From: Puniceibacterium confluentis
Lineage (GTDB): Bacteria > Pseudomonadota > Alphaproteobacteria > Rhodobacterales > Rhodobacteraceae
Length of the DNA: 64,000 nt
Reading direction: 5' to 3'
Assembly (NCBI RefSeq): GCF_007923445.1
Contig: NZ_VOJI01000007.1
Span: 160,399-224,398 of the forward strand
The notes beneath the pieces are model-generated. The model searched no databases. It worked only from the letters and a program-made list of their open reading frames with translations, and was not told the origin of the DNA. This document shows positions 1 through 8,161 of the stretch, in pieces. Made by a program: the position numbers and the translations under genes. Within the stretch, counting starts at the first letter, position 1. Each line of letters begins with the position of its first letter.

Positions 1-282
1 CGGTGCGTTGCATTCGTCTTCGTGGATATGGGCGACCGGAGAGCAGAACACCGTGTCAAACGGCTGGCACAGCGTCGCCAGCGCCAGTGAGTTCGCGGCA
101 GTGCCGGTGGCGACCAGATGCACCGCCGCGTCCGGCGCTTCGAACAATTCGCGCAGACGGTCGCAGACCTCGGTGGTCAGCGCGTCGCTGCCATAGGACA
201 TCACATGGCCGCTGTTGGCCTCGGTCAGCGCGGCCAGAACCTGCGGCGGAACCGGGCCGGAATTGTCCGATGCAAAGAACAT
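1..282 (-). CDS. ltaE: Low-specificity L-threonine aldolase (partial, C-terminus beyond window edge)
   Basis: The first 94 residues of a PLP-dependent beta-eliminating lyase are visible. The N terminus MFFASDNSGPVPPQVLAAL and the stretch VHLVATGTAANSLALATL match the start of the threonine aldolase family, which splits L-threonine into glycine and acetaldehyde. The PLP lysine lies in the missing part. The ATG (282-280) directly follows the TGA (285-283) of the upstream YcgN-type gene, so the two are probably cotranscribed and translationally coupled. The family call is firm for the part seen; substrate stereospecificity cannot be judged. Confidence 0.85.
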   Translation of the reverse strand, partial: MFFASDNSGPVPPQVLAALTEANSGHVMSYGSDALTTEVCDRLRELFEAPDAAVHLVATGTAANSLALATLCQPFDTVFCSPVAHIHEDECNAP

Positions 283-753
283 TCAGGTCGGCTCCTCGAT
301 GATGTGGTCTTCCCAGTCGTCTTCATTGACCTCGAATTCGGCAACGGTGCGGTGCTGCATCGACACCCCGGCCGCGTGCACCGACTCGGGGGTGCCCGAA
401 ATCAGCGGGTGCCAGTCGAACAGCGGCTTTCCCTCCCACAGCAACCGGTAGGCACAGGTCTGCGGCATCCAGTAGGCGTGGGTGTCGATGTTGCCGGGCT
501 TGAGCACGATGCATTCCGGCACGAACTGGTGACGGATCGGGTACTGTGCGCAGCGACAGGTGGTGTCATCGAACAGGCGGCAGGCCACACGGGTCAGCTC
601 GACCTGGCCGGTGTCTTCGTCTTCCAGCTTGTTGAGACAGCATTTGCCGCAGCCGTCACACAGCGCCTCCCATTCCTCGGCGGACATCTGGGTGAGTTTC
701 TTCTTTTCCCAGAAACGCTTTTTCAGCCCTTTGCGCGGAATCGGATCGCTCAT
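283..753 (-). CDS. YcgN family (UPF0260) cysteine-cluster protein
   Basis: This 156-residue protein carries the family signature C-x2-C-x2-CC near residues 32-39 (CDGCGKCC) and further conserved cysteines (CRLFDDTTCRCAQY, then CIVLKPGN). Members are assigned to the Fe/Zn-chelating CxxCxxCC domain family; the biochemical role is not established. The start overlaps the ribF stop by 4 bases (ATGA) and the stop abuts the threonine aldolase start, so it is the middle gene of a three-gene minus-strand operon. The length is normal for the family. The family assignment is strong and the function unknown. Confidence 0.85.
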   Translation of the reverse strand: MSDPIPRKGLKKRFWEKKKLTQMSAEEWEALCDGCGKCCLNKLEDEDTGQVELTRVACRLFDDTTCRCAQYPIRHQFVPECIVLKPGNIDTHAYWMPQTCAYRLLWEGKPLFDWHPLISGTPESVHAAGVSMQHRTVAEFEVNEDDWEDHIIEEPT

Positions 754-1682
754 AACGTGGCCAGGATCTGGCGGGTGCGGACGACGTCGGCCGCCATCTG
801 GCGGGTCAGGGCCTCAAGGCTGTCGAACTTTTCTTCCGGCCGCAGAAAGTCGACAAGGGCCACAGACAGGGTGGCGCCATAGAGGTCGCCCTTGAAATCG
901 AGCAGGTAGGTTTCGAGGTTGGCATGGTTGGTGCCGAACATCGGCCGCACCCCGATCGAGGCCGCCCCCTGATACTGACCCTGGTGCGGGCCGTCGGTCA
1001 CATCGACCAGCACGGCATAAACCCCGAACCGGGGCGGGTGCAGCCCGTCTATGCTCATGTTTGCGGTTGGGTAGCCCAGCTCGCGGCCGCGCTGTTCGCC
1101 GCCAATCACTGTCCCCTGGATCCGGTGCCAATGGCCCAGCTGCGCGGCGGCGTCGCGCGGGCGGCCGTCGCTCAATGCGGCACGTATCGAGGTCGAACTG
1201 ACTTCTCCGGCACTGTTTTCCAGCAAATTTGCGATGGTGACGCCAAAGCCCATTTCCGCGCCAAAGCGGACGAGGTCCGCGGCCTTGCCGGCGCGCCGGT
1301 GGCCAAAGCAAAAGTCCGCACCAACAACCACATGACGCAGGCCCAGCCCCTCGGCCAGCACCTTGTGGGCAAAGGTCTCTGGCGACAGCGCGGCAAGGGC
1401 GGCGTTGAACTTCAGCTCGTAGAGCCGGTCGACGCCCAGTTTGGCAAGCCGCGAGGCGCGCGCCGTGGGGCCCATCAGCCGAAAGGGCGGTGCCTCGGGT
1501 GCGAAATACTCGCGTGGATGCGGCTCGAAGGTCACAACGCCCAGCGGGGCATCGGGCACCGCCCGACGGGCCAGGTCGATCACCGACTGATGGCCCAGAT
1601 GCACGCCGTCGAAATTGCCGATCGCGGCGCTGGCGCCGCGGTCGCTGGCTGCGACGAACTGATGATCCCGGATAATCCGCAT
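750..1682 (-). CDS. ribF: Bifunctional riboflavin kinase/FAD synthetase
   Basis: This 310-residue protein makes FMN from riboflavin and then FAD from FMN, using ATP. The N-terminal FMN adenylyltransferase domain shows the nucleotide-binding motif GNFDGVHLGH (about residues 22-31), and the C-terminal riboflavin kinase domain shows GYPTANM and GVYAVLV. Length and domain order are those of standard bacterial RibF. It is the first gene of the minus-strand run ribF, YcgN-type, ltaE, with a 4-base overlap to the next gene. No FMN riboswitch is evident in the 115 bases upstream. Confidence 0.95.
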   Translation of the reverse strand: MRIIRDHQFVAASDRGASAAIGNFDGVHLGHQSVIDLARRAVPDAPLGVVTFEPHPREYFAPEAPPFRLMGPTARASRLAKLGVDRLYELKFNAALAALSPETFAHKVLAEGLGLRHVVVGADFCFGHRRAGKAADLVRFGAEMGFGVTIANLLENSAGEVSSTSIRAALSDGRPRDAAAQLGHWHRIQGTVIGGEQRGRELGYPTANMSIDGLHPPRFGVYAVLVDVTDGPHQGQYQGAASIGVRPMFGTNHANLETYLLDFKGDLYGATLSVALVDFLRPEEKFDSLEALTRQMAADVVRTRQILATL

Positions 1683-1797
1683 GGGGCGAGGGTTAGCCGG
1701 GCATCACCGGCAACGCAAGACGCGACACTGCGGTATTGCCGCCGCTGCGGCGGTGACGTCTGTCCCGCCGCGCGACTGCCGTTGCCCTGGGCAGTGT

Positions 1798-2241
1798 TCA
1801 GTCGAATTTTCGGCTCGGTGCCAGCACCGTGGCTTCGCCGATCAGGACTTTCTTGCCATCGACAGAGCAATGGCATTCCAGTTTCACCCGCCGCTTGGTC
1901 AGGTCGATGTCGATCACCTTGACCTCGGCATAGACCGTGTCGCCGGGGCGCACCGGGGCGAGGAATTTCAGCGTCTGGCCCATGTACACCGTGCCATGGC
2001 CGGGCAATTGTTCGCCGATGACGGCCGAAATCAGGCCGGCAGTCAGCATCCCGTGGGCAATGCGGCCCTCGAAAATCGTGTCATTGGCGTAATCATCATC
2101 GAGATGCACCGGGTTCCGGTCTGTCGAAACTTCGGCAAAGAGCTCGATGTCACGGTCTGTCACCTGTTTGCGCAGGTACCGGGACATGCCCATCTCGATG
2201 TCTTCGATGCAGATGGTTCCACGCGGCAGGTTATCGAACAT
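1798..2241 (-). CDS. MaoC family (R)-hydratase-like protein
   Basis: This 147-residue hot-dog-fold protein resembles single-domain enoyl-CoA hydratases (PhaJ/MaoC). The hydratase motif is visible as FAEVSTDRNPVHLDDDYA followed by GRIAHGMLTAGLISAVIG, which carries the catalytic Asp/His pair of the family. I chose the ATG at 2241 because GGAG lies six bases upstream; a reading from 2298 would add an unlikely 19-residue extension. The likely reaction is hydration of trans-2-enoyl-CoA to (R)-3-hydroxyacyl-CoA, but the precise acyl substrate is not deducible. It is a single gene with its own upstream region. Confidence 0.85.
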   Translation of the reverse strand: MFDNLPRGTICIEDIEMGMSRYLRKQVTDRDIELFAEVSTDRNPVHLDDDYANDTIFEGRIAHGMLTAGLISAVIGEQLPGHGTVYMGQTLKFLAPVRPGDTVYAEVKVIDIDLTKRRVKLECHCSVDGKKVLIGEATVLAPSRKFD

Positions 2242-2304
2242 GTCTGACTCCATTTTCGTTGGCCCGGTAATAAATAGGCGAGATGTCACTCTCCTCAAGC
2301 AACT

Positions 2305-2332
2305 TTATTACTTCGCAAGCGCAGAAAATCAA
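2305..2332 (-). promoter_or_regulatory. Candidate sigma70-type promoter for the MaoC gene
   Basis: On the minus strand a TTGATT hexamer (2332-2327) and a TAATAA hexamer (2310-2305) are separated by 16 bases and end about 64 bases before the MaoC start. The surrounding stretch is distinctly AT-rich for this genome. This is a match by eye only. Confidence 0.35.
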
Positions 2333-2496
2333 GCAATACCTTTGGCGCGACAGGGCGCTTTGCCCGCCGGTGGCGGTTTTGTCGCAGATCCTCGGCGCAG
2401 GTGAACGACGCCCGAAGGCCCGGCGCAGGGCTCGGGTCAGGTCTTGGCAGACGCAATTGTGGGCGTTTTCTGCCCTGTGCCCGAATTCCGCGCGCT

Positions 2497-3369
2497 TCAG
2501 CGCAGAAAGCCGATGGCAAAGCTCGGGGTGGTTTCGGCAGTTTGCAGATACGTGGCAAGGGCGTCCGGGTCGGGCTGTTCCCTGGTCTTGGTCTCGGCCG
2601 CCGCGAGGCCGCCGGTGATGAACAGCGAATCGATGTCTTCGCCCATTGCACCGGAAATGTCGGTGTGGATGCCATCGCCGATGGCAAGGATGCCGCTGTT
2701 TGCCACAGCGCGACCCAGTTCGGCGAGGCGGCGGCGGGCAAGGTCATAGATCGGCGGATGCGGTTTGCCGAAATAAAGGCTCTCTCCGCCCATCTCGGTA
2801 TAAAGCTGCGCCAGCGCACCGGCACACCATTCGCGCGAGTCGCCACGGTCAACGACAATGTCGGGGTTGGCACAGAGCAGTTTCAGGCCGTTCTGCTTGG
2901 CCAGCAGGAACTGCGGGCGGTAGATGGCCGGATCGGCCAGCGGATCTACGGGGCCGCAGCAGACGATGCCTTCGGCCTGCTCCAGCGGCACCTGGGTGAT
3001 CTCGACCGGGTCGCTGACCACCTTCAGGGGCATGAAAAAGCCCTGTTCGTGCGGCTGGCCGATGAACCACACCTTCTGGCCGACCACGCCGGTGAACATT
3101 GCGGCGCGGGCTGAATCGCCGCTGGTGGCAATGGTGTCCCAGGCATCGTCAGGAACGCCGAACCGGGCGATCTGCTTTTCAACATTCACCCGGGGCTGTG
3201 GCGAATTGGTGACCAGCACCACTGCTCCGCCACCCTTGCGATAGGTCTGAAGCGCGGCCACGGCCGATGGAATGGCCCGGACACCGTCGTGGACACAACC
3301 CCAGAGGTCGACGAACAGCGCGTCGTAGCGGTCTGAAATCTCGGAAAGGGACTGGATCAACTGGGTCAT
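2497..3369 (-). CDS. HAD superfamily class IIA hydrolase (TIGR01459-type)
   Basis: A 290-residue NagD-like phosphatase. HAD motif I reads DALFVDLWGCVHDG, motif II lies in VVLVTNSPQ, the class IIA cap follows, and the C-terminal FGKPHPPIYDLA plus ILAIGDGIHTDISGA carry motifs III and IV. It probably dephosphorylates a small metabolite; the substrate is unknown. Note that motif I has DLWG where canonical NagD has DxDG, a variant seen in this subfamily. The ATG at 3369 (MTQLIQS) starts where family similarity begins and has AGGA nine bases upstream; upstream in-frame starts (3387, 3438) lack a site. Confidence 0.85.
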   Translation of the reverse strand: MTQLIQSLSEISDRYDALFVDLWGCVHDGVRAIPSAVAALQTYRKGGGAVVLVTNSPQPRVNVEKQIARFGVPDDAWDTIATSGDSARAAMFTGVVGQKVWFIGQPHEQGFFMPLKVVSDPVEITQVPLEQAEGIVCCGPVDPLADPAIYRPQFLLAKQNGLKLLCANPDIVVDRGDSREWCAGALAQLYTEMGGESLYFGKPHPPIYDLARRRLAELGRAVANSGILAIGDGIHTDISGAMGEDIDSLFITGGLAAAETKTREQPDPDALATYLQTAETTPSFAIGFLR

Positions 3370-3472
3370 CGGGCAGGGTCCTGACATGGGAAGGGGCTTG
3401 CGGAACATATGCACCCGCAGGCCCGTCTTGACCACCATCGGCTGCGTCCGGTTCCGGTTGCGGCGCGCCGGT

Positions 3473-3498
3473 GCAAAAAGGGCTGCCGTGGCAGCCCC
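3473..3498 (-). terminator. Rho-independent terminator after the Mn-pyrophosphatase gene
   Basis: Read on the minus strand there is a GGGCTGC stem, CACG loop and GCAGCCC stem followed by TTTTTG. It lies about 25 bases past the ppaC stop and isolates that gene from the downstream HAD hydrolase gene. Confidence 0.75.
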
Positions 3499-3523
3499 TG
3501 GTCTTGCGGTCCGGGCCCGGGGC

Positions 3524-4444
3524 TCAGACCTTGAGGCTCGGGATGATCTGCTTCTTGCGGCTCATCACGCCGGGCAGCACCACGGTGTCACCGGAAACAG
3601 TTGCGCCAAAGCTTTTCTCGGCCACGGATTTCACCAGGTCGTTGGGCACCAGCAATGTTGCCTCTTCGTTGAGGATGTCGATCACGAAAAGCAGCACCTG
3701 ATCGGCGCCGTCCTCTTTGGCGACATCCACCATCGAAGCCATCAGGCTGTCCTTGCGGTCCAGCACGATTTTCGGCGCGGTGGTTTCCAGCACCGAAACC
3801 CGGAAGTCGTGGCCGTCGACGGTGTATTCCTTGGAATCCATCCGCAGCAGTTCGGCATCCGAAAAGGACGAGACATCCGATTTTGCAGCAAACATCTCGG
3901 CGGCATAGGCCGGGATGTCCACGCCCAGTTCACCGGCCAGAGCTTGCGCCACGGCGGTGTCCTCGGGGGTGGTGGTGGGGCTGCGGAACTCCAGCGTGTC
4001 GGACAGGATGCAGGTCAGCATGGCGCCCTTGATGGCCCGGGGGGCCTTGGCCATGTCTTCGCCGATCATCTTGTGCATCAGGGTCGCGGTGCAGGCCAGC
4101 GGCTCGATGCGGATCTCGATCGGGCCTTTTGTTTCCAGCCCGCCGACGAGCTTGTGATGGTCGATGATGCCGCGGATATCGGCCTTGTTGATCGAGGCAG
4201 GCAGTTCTGCCGGATTGTTGGTGTCGACAATCACCACCGGCGCCCCGGCTTCGACATCGGCGATGATCGCCGGCTTGTCCAGGGACCAGTGGCGCAGCAT
4301 GAAGGCGGCTTCGGTGTTGGGTTCGCCAAGCAGGACCGGTGTTGCCGCTTCGCCACGGATCTGCGTCAGATACCAGGCCCAGATGATCGCACTGCCGGTG
4401 CTGTCTGTGTCAGGGGATTTATGGCCAAAGACTTGCGTTGTCAT
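3524..4444 (-). CDS. ppaC: Manganese-dependent inorganic pyrophosphatase (DHH family II)
   Basis: This 306-residue enzyme hydrolyses cytosolic pyrophosphate. Metal ligands of the DHH family are all present: H8, D12 and D14 in GHKSPDTDS, D74 in VIVDTNN, and the DHH triad at 95-97 in GIIDHHKL. The C-terminal DHHA2 domain ends in SRKKQIIPSL, the family substrate-binding signature. Length is normal (about 305-310). It is a monocistronic unit with its own terminator downstream. The family assignment is secure, and family II enzymes characteristically prefer Mn or Co. Confidence 0.95.
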   Translation of the reverse strand: MTTQVFGHKSPDTDSTGSAIIWAWYLTQIRGEAATPVLLGEPNTEAAFMLRHWSLDKPAIIADVEAGAPVVIVDTNNPAELPASINKADIRGIIDHHKLVGGLETKGPIEIRIEPLACTATLMHKMIGEDMAKAPRAIKGAMLTCILSDTLEFRSPTTTPEDTAVAQALAGELGVDIPAYAAEMFAAKSDVSSFSDAELLRMDSKEYTVDGHDFRVSVLETTAPKIVLDRKDSLMASMVDVAKEDGADQVLLFVIDILNEEATLLVPNDLVKSVAEKSFGATVSGDTVVLPGVMSRKKQIIPSLKV

Positions 4445-4589
4445 CGGGGGTCCTCGCGATTGCGGAAAGCTGTTTCGCGGGCGTTATATGGGGGCGGTTG
4501 CGGCTTGTCACCTGCCGCTGCGGCACTGCGGCAATTGCGGGCCTTGTGCGGAGGGACCGGGCCACAACCGCTGGCGCGGCGTGGCGCGG

Positions 4590-5741
4590 TCAGCGGGGGG
4601 CGGGGGGGTCGGCGCGGTTGTATGGCGTCCAGTCGGTGATGTCGGGATAATACCTGTCGCGCCACTGACGTACGCGGGGGTTCATCACCCGGCGCCACAG
4701 CGGCGGGACCAGCGCGGCAACCGTCATCACCGGATAGCCGTAAGGCAGCTGCGGGGCGTCGTCGGCTGCATAGGTCTGCAACAGCGGAAAGCGGCGATCA
4801 GGCTTGTAGTGGTGATCCGAATGGCGCTGGAGGTTGATCAGAAGCCAGTTCGTGGCGCGCTGGCAGGCGTTCCAGGAATGCCGCGGCAGGACGTGTTCAT
4901 ACCGACCGTTGCCCAGGTGCCTGCGGGTCAGCCCATAGTGTTCGACGTAGTTCACCAGTTCGAGCTGCCAGATCGCGACAAATGCCTGCGCGACAAAGCA
5001 AAGCAGGCCGGTGGTGCCGCCGAGCAGGAGCGACAGCACCAGCATCGCCGCCTGAAGCCCCAAGTAACGCCAGAACGGGTTGCTTCGGTGTGTCCATGGC
5101 AGGCCCCTGCGGTCGAGCATGTCGCGCTCGGCCCGGAAGGACGAGATCAGCGACTGGCGCAGGACACGCGGGAAAAACCGGTAGAACCCTTCGTTGTAGC
5201 GCGCTGTCACCGGGTCGCGTGGTGTGCCGACATAGCGGTGGTGCACCAGAAGATGTTCCGAGCGGAAATGCGAATAGAGCACCATGGCCAGCAGCAGGTC
5301 GGCCATCCACCGCTCGAACCGGTTCTTCTGGTGCATGAGCTCGTGCGCATAGTTGATGCCGATCGTGCCGGTCATCACACCGCAGCCGAAGAACACGCCG
5401 AAGGTCTCGAGCCCCGACAGGTGTGTCGCGCGGGCCACGTACCAGATCAGCGCAAACAGGCTTAGAAATTGCAGCGGTGTCCAGATCAGGGTGATGGCGC
5501 GGTGCCAGACCAGCAGCGCGGCGTCGGTCTGCGGGTCGGGATTGTCGAGGTCCAGCCCGAGCAGCGCGTCAAGCAGCGAAAACAGATACCAGGTGAGGAC
5601 GGGCGTTAGCAGGATCCAGGCACCGCCTTTTGCGGCGCCAAGCCAGACCAGCGGAATCAGGGCGAGCGAGATCCAGAACGGCAGCGCGGCCGGCAGGCGA
5701 CCCTTTGGTTGGTCCTGGGCGGTGTTCTGGTCGGTCATCAC
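4590..5741 (-). CDS. alkB: Alkane 1-monooxygenase (AlkB-type membrane di-iron hydroxylase)
   Basis: This 383-residue integral membrane protein should hydroxylate terminal methyl groups of alkanes, with rubredoxin as electron donor. Histidine boxes are H133-ELMH, E162-H163 with H167-H168, and LQRHSDHH at 304-311; the AlkB-specific NYVEHYG motif is at 264-270. Box 2 reads EHLLVHHRYVGTPRDP, with Val replacing the usual Gly before HH. About six hydrophobic helices fill the N-terminal half and residues 230-262. No rubredoxin or rubredoxin reductase gene is adjacent, so electrons must come from elsewhere. A fatty-acid or terpene hydroxylase role cannot be excluded. Confidence 0.88.
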   Translation of the reverse strand: MMTDQNTAQDQPKGRLPAALPFWISLALIPLVWLGAAKGGAWILLTPVLTWYLFSLLDALLGLDLDNPDPQTDAALLVWHRAITLIWTPLQFLSLFALIWYVARATHLSGLETFGVFFGCGVMTGTIGINYAHELMHQKNRFERWMADLLLAMVLYSHFRSEHLLVHHRYVGTPRDPVTARYNEGFYRFFPRVLRQSLISSFRAERDMLDRRGLPWTHRSNPFWRYLGLQAAMLVLSLLLGGTTGLLCFVAQAFVAIWQLELVNYVEHYGLTRRHLGNGRYEHVLPRHSWNACQRATNWLLINLQRHSDHHYKPDRRFPLLQTYAADDAPQLPYGYPVMTVAALVPPLWRRVMNPRVRQWRDRYYPDITDWTPYNRADPPAPR

Positions 5742-5792
5742 AGGCCTCCTGCCCGGTTATAGGATGCGGCAGCGCATTGCCAAAGGACAACG

Positions 5793-6848
5793 TCACGTTC
5801 CCTGCGCCAACGCCAGTGCCTTGCGCATGACGGTTGGCAGATCCTCGGGGCTGAAATCGGGCGATTCAATGAAATCGCCGCGCTCGGGGCGGCGTTCCAT
5901 CGGCACCAGCGCCGTCCTGACCGTCAGGCGCAGATGGAAATGGGTGAAGGTGTGGCGCGCCTCTCCGGCCACGGTCTTCCACTCGGCGCGGATCGGCGGC
6001 GCCTCTTGCGGCGCTTCGTTCCACTCGGATCCCGGCCAGCCCAGCATCCCGCCCAGCAGGCCCTTGTCGGGGCGGCGCTCGAGCAGCCAGGCGCCGTCGA
6101 CGCGGCGGACAAGGTAGGCCACGCCCAGCCGAGTGGGTTTGCGTGCCTTGGGCGATTTTTTCGGCAGCTCGCTTTGCGTGCCTGCGGCCCAGGCCATGCA
6201 AGAGCGCCGCCACGGGCAGAGTCCGCAGGCCGGATTGCGTGGCGTGCAGATCGTCGCACCAAGGTCCATCACCGCCTGGGCATAGTCGCCGGGGCGCAGC
6301 ACCGGCGTCAGTGCGCGGGCGCGTTCGGTCAGAATCGGTTTTGCCGAGGGCAGCGGAGTGTGTTCGTCGTAAAGCCGCGCCATGACGCGTTCGACATTGC
6401 CGTCCACCACCGTCTCGGGCAGATCATGGGCGATGGCGGAAATCGCGGCGGCGGTGTAGGGGCCGACACCGGGCAGGCTCAGCAGCACGGCCGGATCGTC
6501 CGGAAACACGCCATTGTGGTCCAGGGTCACGGCGCGGGCACATTTCAGCAGGTTGCGGGCCCGGGCGTAATAGCCAAGCCCGGCCCAGGCGGCCATCACC
6601 TCCGCGTCTTCGGCGGCGGCCAGGTCGGTGACGCGCGGCCAGCGGTCGGTGAAGGCCTCGAAATAGCTTTTCACGGCTGCGACCGTGGTCTGCTGCAACA
6701 TGATTTCCGACAGCCAGATGCGGTAGGGATCGGGACGCTGCCCCGCCGCCCGCGCTGCCGGACCGACACGCCAGGGCATGGCGCGGGCATGGCGGTCGTA
6801 CCATTCAAGCAGCGCCAGGGGGTCGGCAGGTTCACGTGGCTTTGACAT
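5793..6848 (-). CDS. mutY: A/G-specific adenine glycosylase
   Basis: This 351-residue base-excision enzyme removes A opposite 8-oxoG. It has the helix-hairpin-helix LLSLPGVGPYTAAAIS followed by the catalytic-Asp segment VVDGNVERV, the catalytic Glu in SEIMLQQTTV, and a 4Fe-4S cluster C-x6-C-x2-C-x5-C (CTPRNPACGLCPWRRSC). The C-terminal NUDIX-like domain has RRPDKGLLGGMLGWPG. I start at the ATG 6848 (MSKPRE); a GTG at 6860 is also in frame and neither has a strong ribosome site. It is transcribed divergently from the DciA-like gene. Confidence 0.93.
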   Translation of the reverse strand: MSKPREPADPLALLEWYDRHARAMPWRVGPAARAAGQRPDPYRIWLSEIMLQQTTVAAVKSYFEAFTDRWPRVTDLAAAEDAEVMAAWAGLGYYARARNLLKCARAVTLDHNGVFPDDPAVLLSLPGVGPYTAAAISAIAHDLPETVVDGNVERVMARLYDEHTPLPSAKPILTERARALTPVLRPGDYAQAVMDLGATICTPRNPACGLCPWRRSCMAWAAGTQSELPKKSPKARKPTRLGVAYLVRRVDGAWLLERRPDKGLLGGMLGWPGSEWNEAPQEAPPIRAEWKTVAGEARHTFTHFHLRLTVRTALVPMERRPERGDFIESPDFSPEDLPTVMRKALALAQGT

Positions 6849-6941
6849 AAGTTTGAACACGTCCCATGGGTCGGCGCATCATCCGGACTGGCGTCTGTGG
6901 CACGGGTCACTAGAATAGCACCTTGAGAGGGGATTCAACCC

Positions 6942-7457
6942 ATGGCCCGACGCCCGTCAAGCACCCGCGGATTCGCCCGCACGTCATCCCTGCTGCAGGG
7001 GCAGATCCGGCGCACGAGCGAGGCGCGCGGCTTTGCCCAGTCCAGATTGCTGACCCACTGGGCCGAAATCGCCGGCGAGGACATCGCCGCCATCTCGCGC
7101 CCGGTCGAGGTGGGCTACGGGCGCGGCGGAATGGGGGCGACGCTGACGCTTCTGACCACGGGGTCCAATGCGCCGATGCTCGAGATGCAGAAGCTGAAAC
7201 TGCGGGAAAAGGTCAATGCGGTCTACGGCTACAATGCCATCGCGCGCATCCGCATCACCCAGACCGCGGCCACAGGGTTTGCCGAAGGACAGGTGTCCTT
7301 CGACCACCGCCCCAAGGTGCAGGCCGCGGCAGAGCCGGACGCCGCCACGGTCGAACATGCCCGCGCCACCACCGGCGGTGTCGCGGACGCCGGGCTGCGT
7401 TCCGCGCTTGAACGACTGGCCACAAACATCATAATCAGATCGAAAGACCGGGCCTGA
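6942..7457 (+). CDS. DUF721/DciA family helicase-loader protein
   Basis: This 171-residue protein has the DUF721 fold at residues 30-110 (LLTHWAEIAGEDIAAISRPVEV, then a basic segment QKLKLREKVNAVYGYNAIARIRI). DUF721 proteins include DciA, which loads the replicative helicase DnaB in bacteria lacking DnaC. Residues beyond 115 are low-complexity and Ala/Val-rich apart from a final helix. It is divergent from mutY and is followed after 29 bases by the DsbA-like gene, a pairing that suggests one transcript. The family assignment is good; the replication role is inferred from the family. Confidence 0.82.
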   Translation: MARRPSSTRGFARTSSLLQGQIRRTSEARGFAQSRLLTHWAEIAGEDIAAISRPVEVGYGRGGMGATLTLLTTGSNAPMLEMQKLKLREKVNAVYGYNAIARIRITQTAATGFAEGQVSFDHRPKVQAAAEPDAATVEHARATTGGVADAGLRSALERLATNIIIRSKDRA

Positions 7458-7486
7458 GGCCCTCTCTGACAAAAAAGGAACTGCTC

Positions 7487-8161
7487 ATGAAACGGATGAT
7501 CCCCATCACGGTGCTGGCGCTTGGCCTGATCGCAGGCGGCGGCTGGCTGCTGACGCAGCCGCGCACCACCACCACCGCCACTGGCCAGGAGATCAGCCTG
7601 CCGGGCGCTGCCGTGGCACAGGAGGCCGGAGCCGCTGTCGAAATCATCGAGATGTATCAGGGCGAGGCCGATGCCCCGGTCGAGGTGATCGAATACGCCT
7701 CGTTCACCTGCCCGCATTGTGCCAATTTCCACGCCACGGTCTATGACCAGCTCAAGGAAAACTACATCGACACCGGCAAGATCAAGTTCATCTACCGCGA
7801 GGTCTATTTCGACAAATACGGCATGTGGGGGTCGATGATCGCGCGCTGTGAGCCGACCAAGTTCTTCGGCATCACCGACCTGCTCTATGATGGCCAGAAC
7901 GACTGGGCCCGCGCCGGCTCGGATGGCGCCATCGCCGATGGCCTGCGCAAGATCGGCCTGCTGGCCGGCATCGGCAAGGATCAGCTCGATGCCTGCCTGA
8001 GCGACGGCGACAAACTGCGCTCTCTGGTGGCCTGGTATCAGGAAAACGCCACCCGCGACGGCATCGAATCGACGCCTTCGTTCCTGATCGACGGCAAGAA
8101 GTACTCGAACATGAACTATGCCGACTTCTCGGCCATTCTGGACGAGAAACTCGGCGGATGA
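7487..8161 (+). CDS. DsbA family periplasmic thiol-disulfide oxidoreductase
   Basis: A 224-residue exported thioredoxin-fold protein. An N-terminal hydrophobic segment (residues 4-22) acts as signal or anchor, followed by a Thr/Ala-rich linker. The redox site is C75-P-H-C78 in FTCPHCANFHA, the classic DsbA CPHC. The cis-Pro loop is in ESTPSFLIDGK. It should oxidise thiols in secreted proteins. Such Rhodobacterales proteins are DsbG/BdbD-like rather than true DsbA. The stop overlaps the next start by 4 bases, coupling it to the CoA transferase gene. Confidence 0.88.
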   Translation: MKRMIPITVLALGLIAGGGWLLTQPRTTTTATGQEISLPGAAVAQEAGAAVEIIEMYQGEADAPVEVIEYASFTCPHCANFHATVYDQLKENYIDTGKIKFIYREVYFDKYGMWGSMIARCEPTKFFGITDLLYDGQNDWARAGSDGAIADGLRKIGLLAGIGKDQLDACLSDGDKLRSLVAWYQENATRDGIESTPSFLIDGKKYSNMNYADFSAILDEKLGG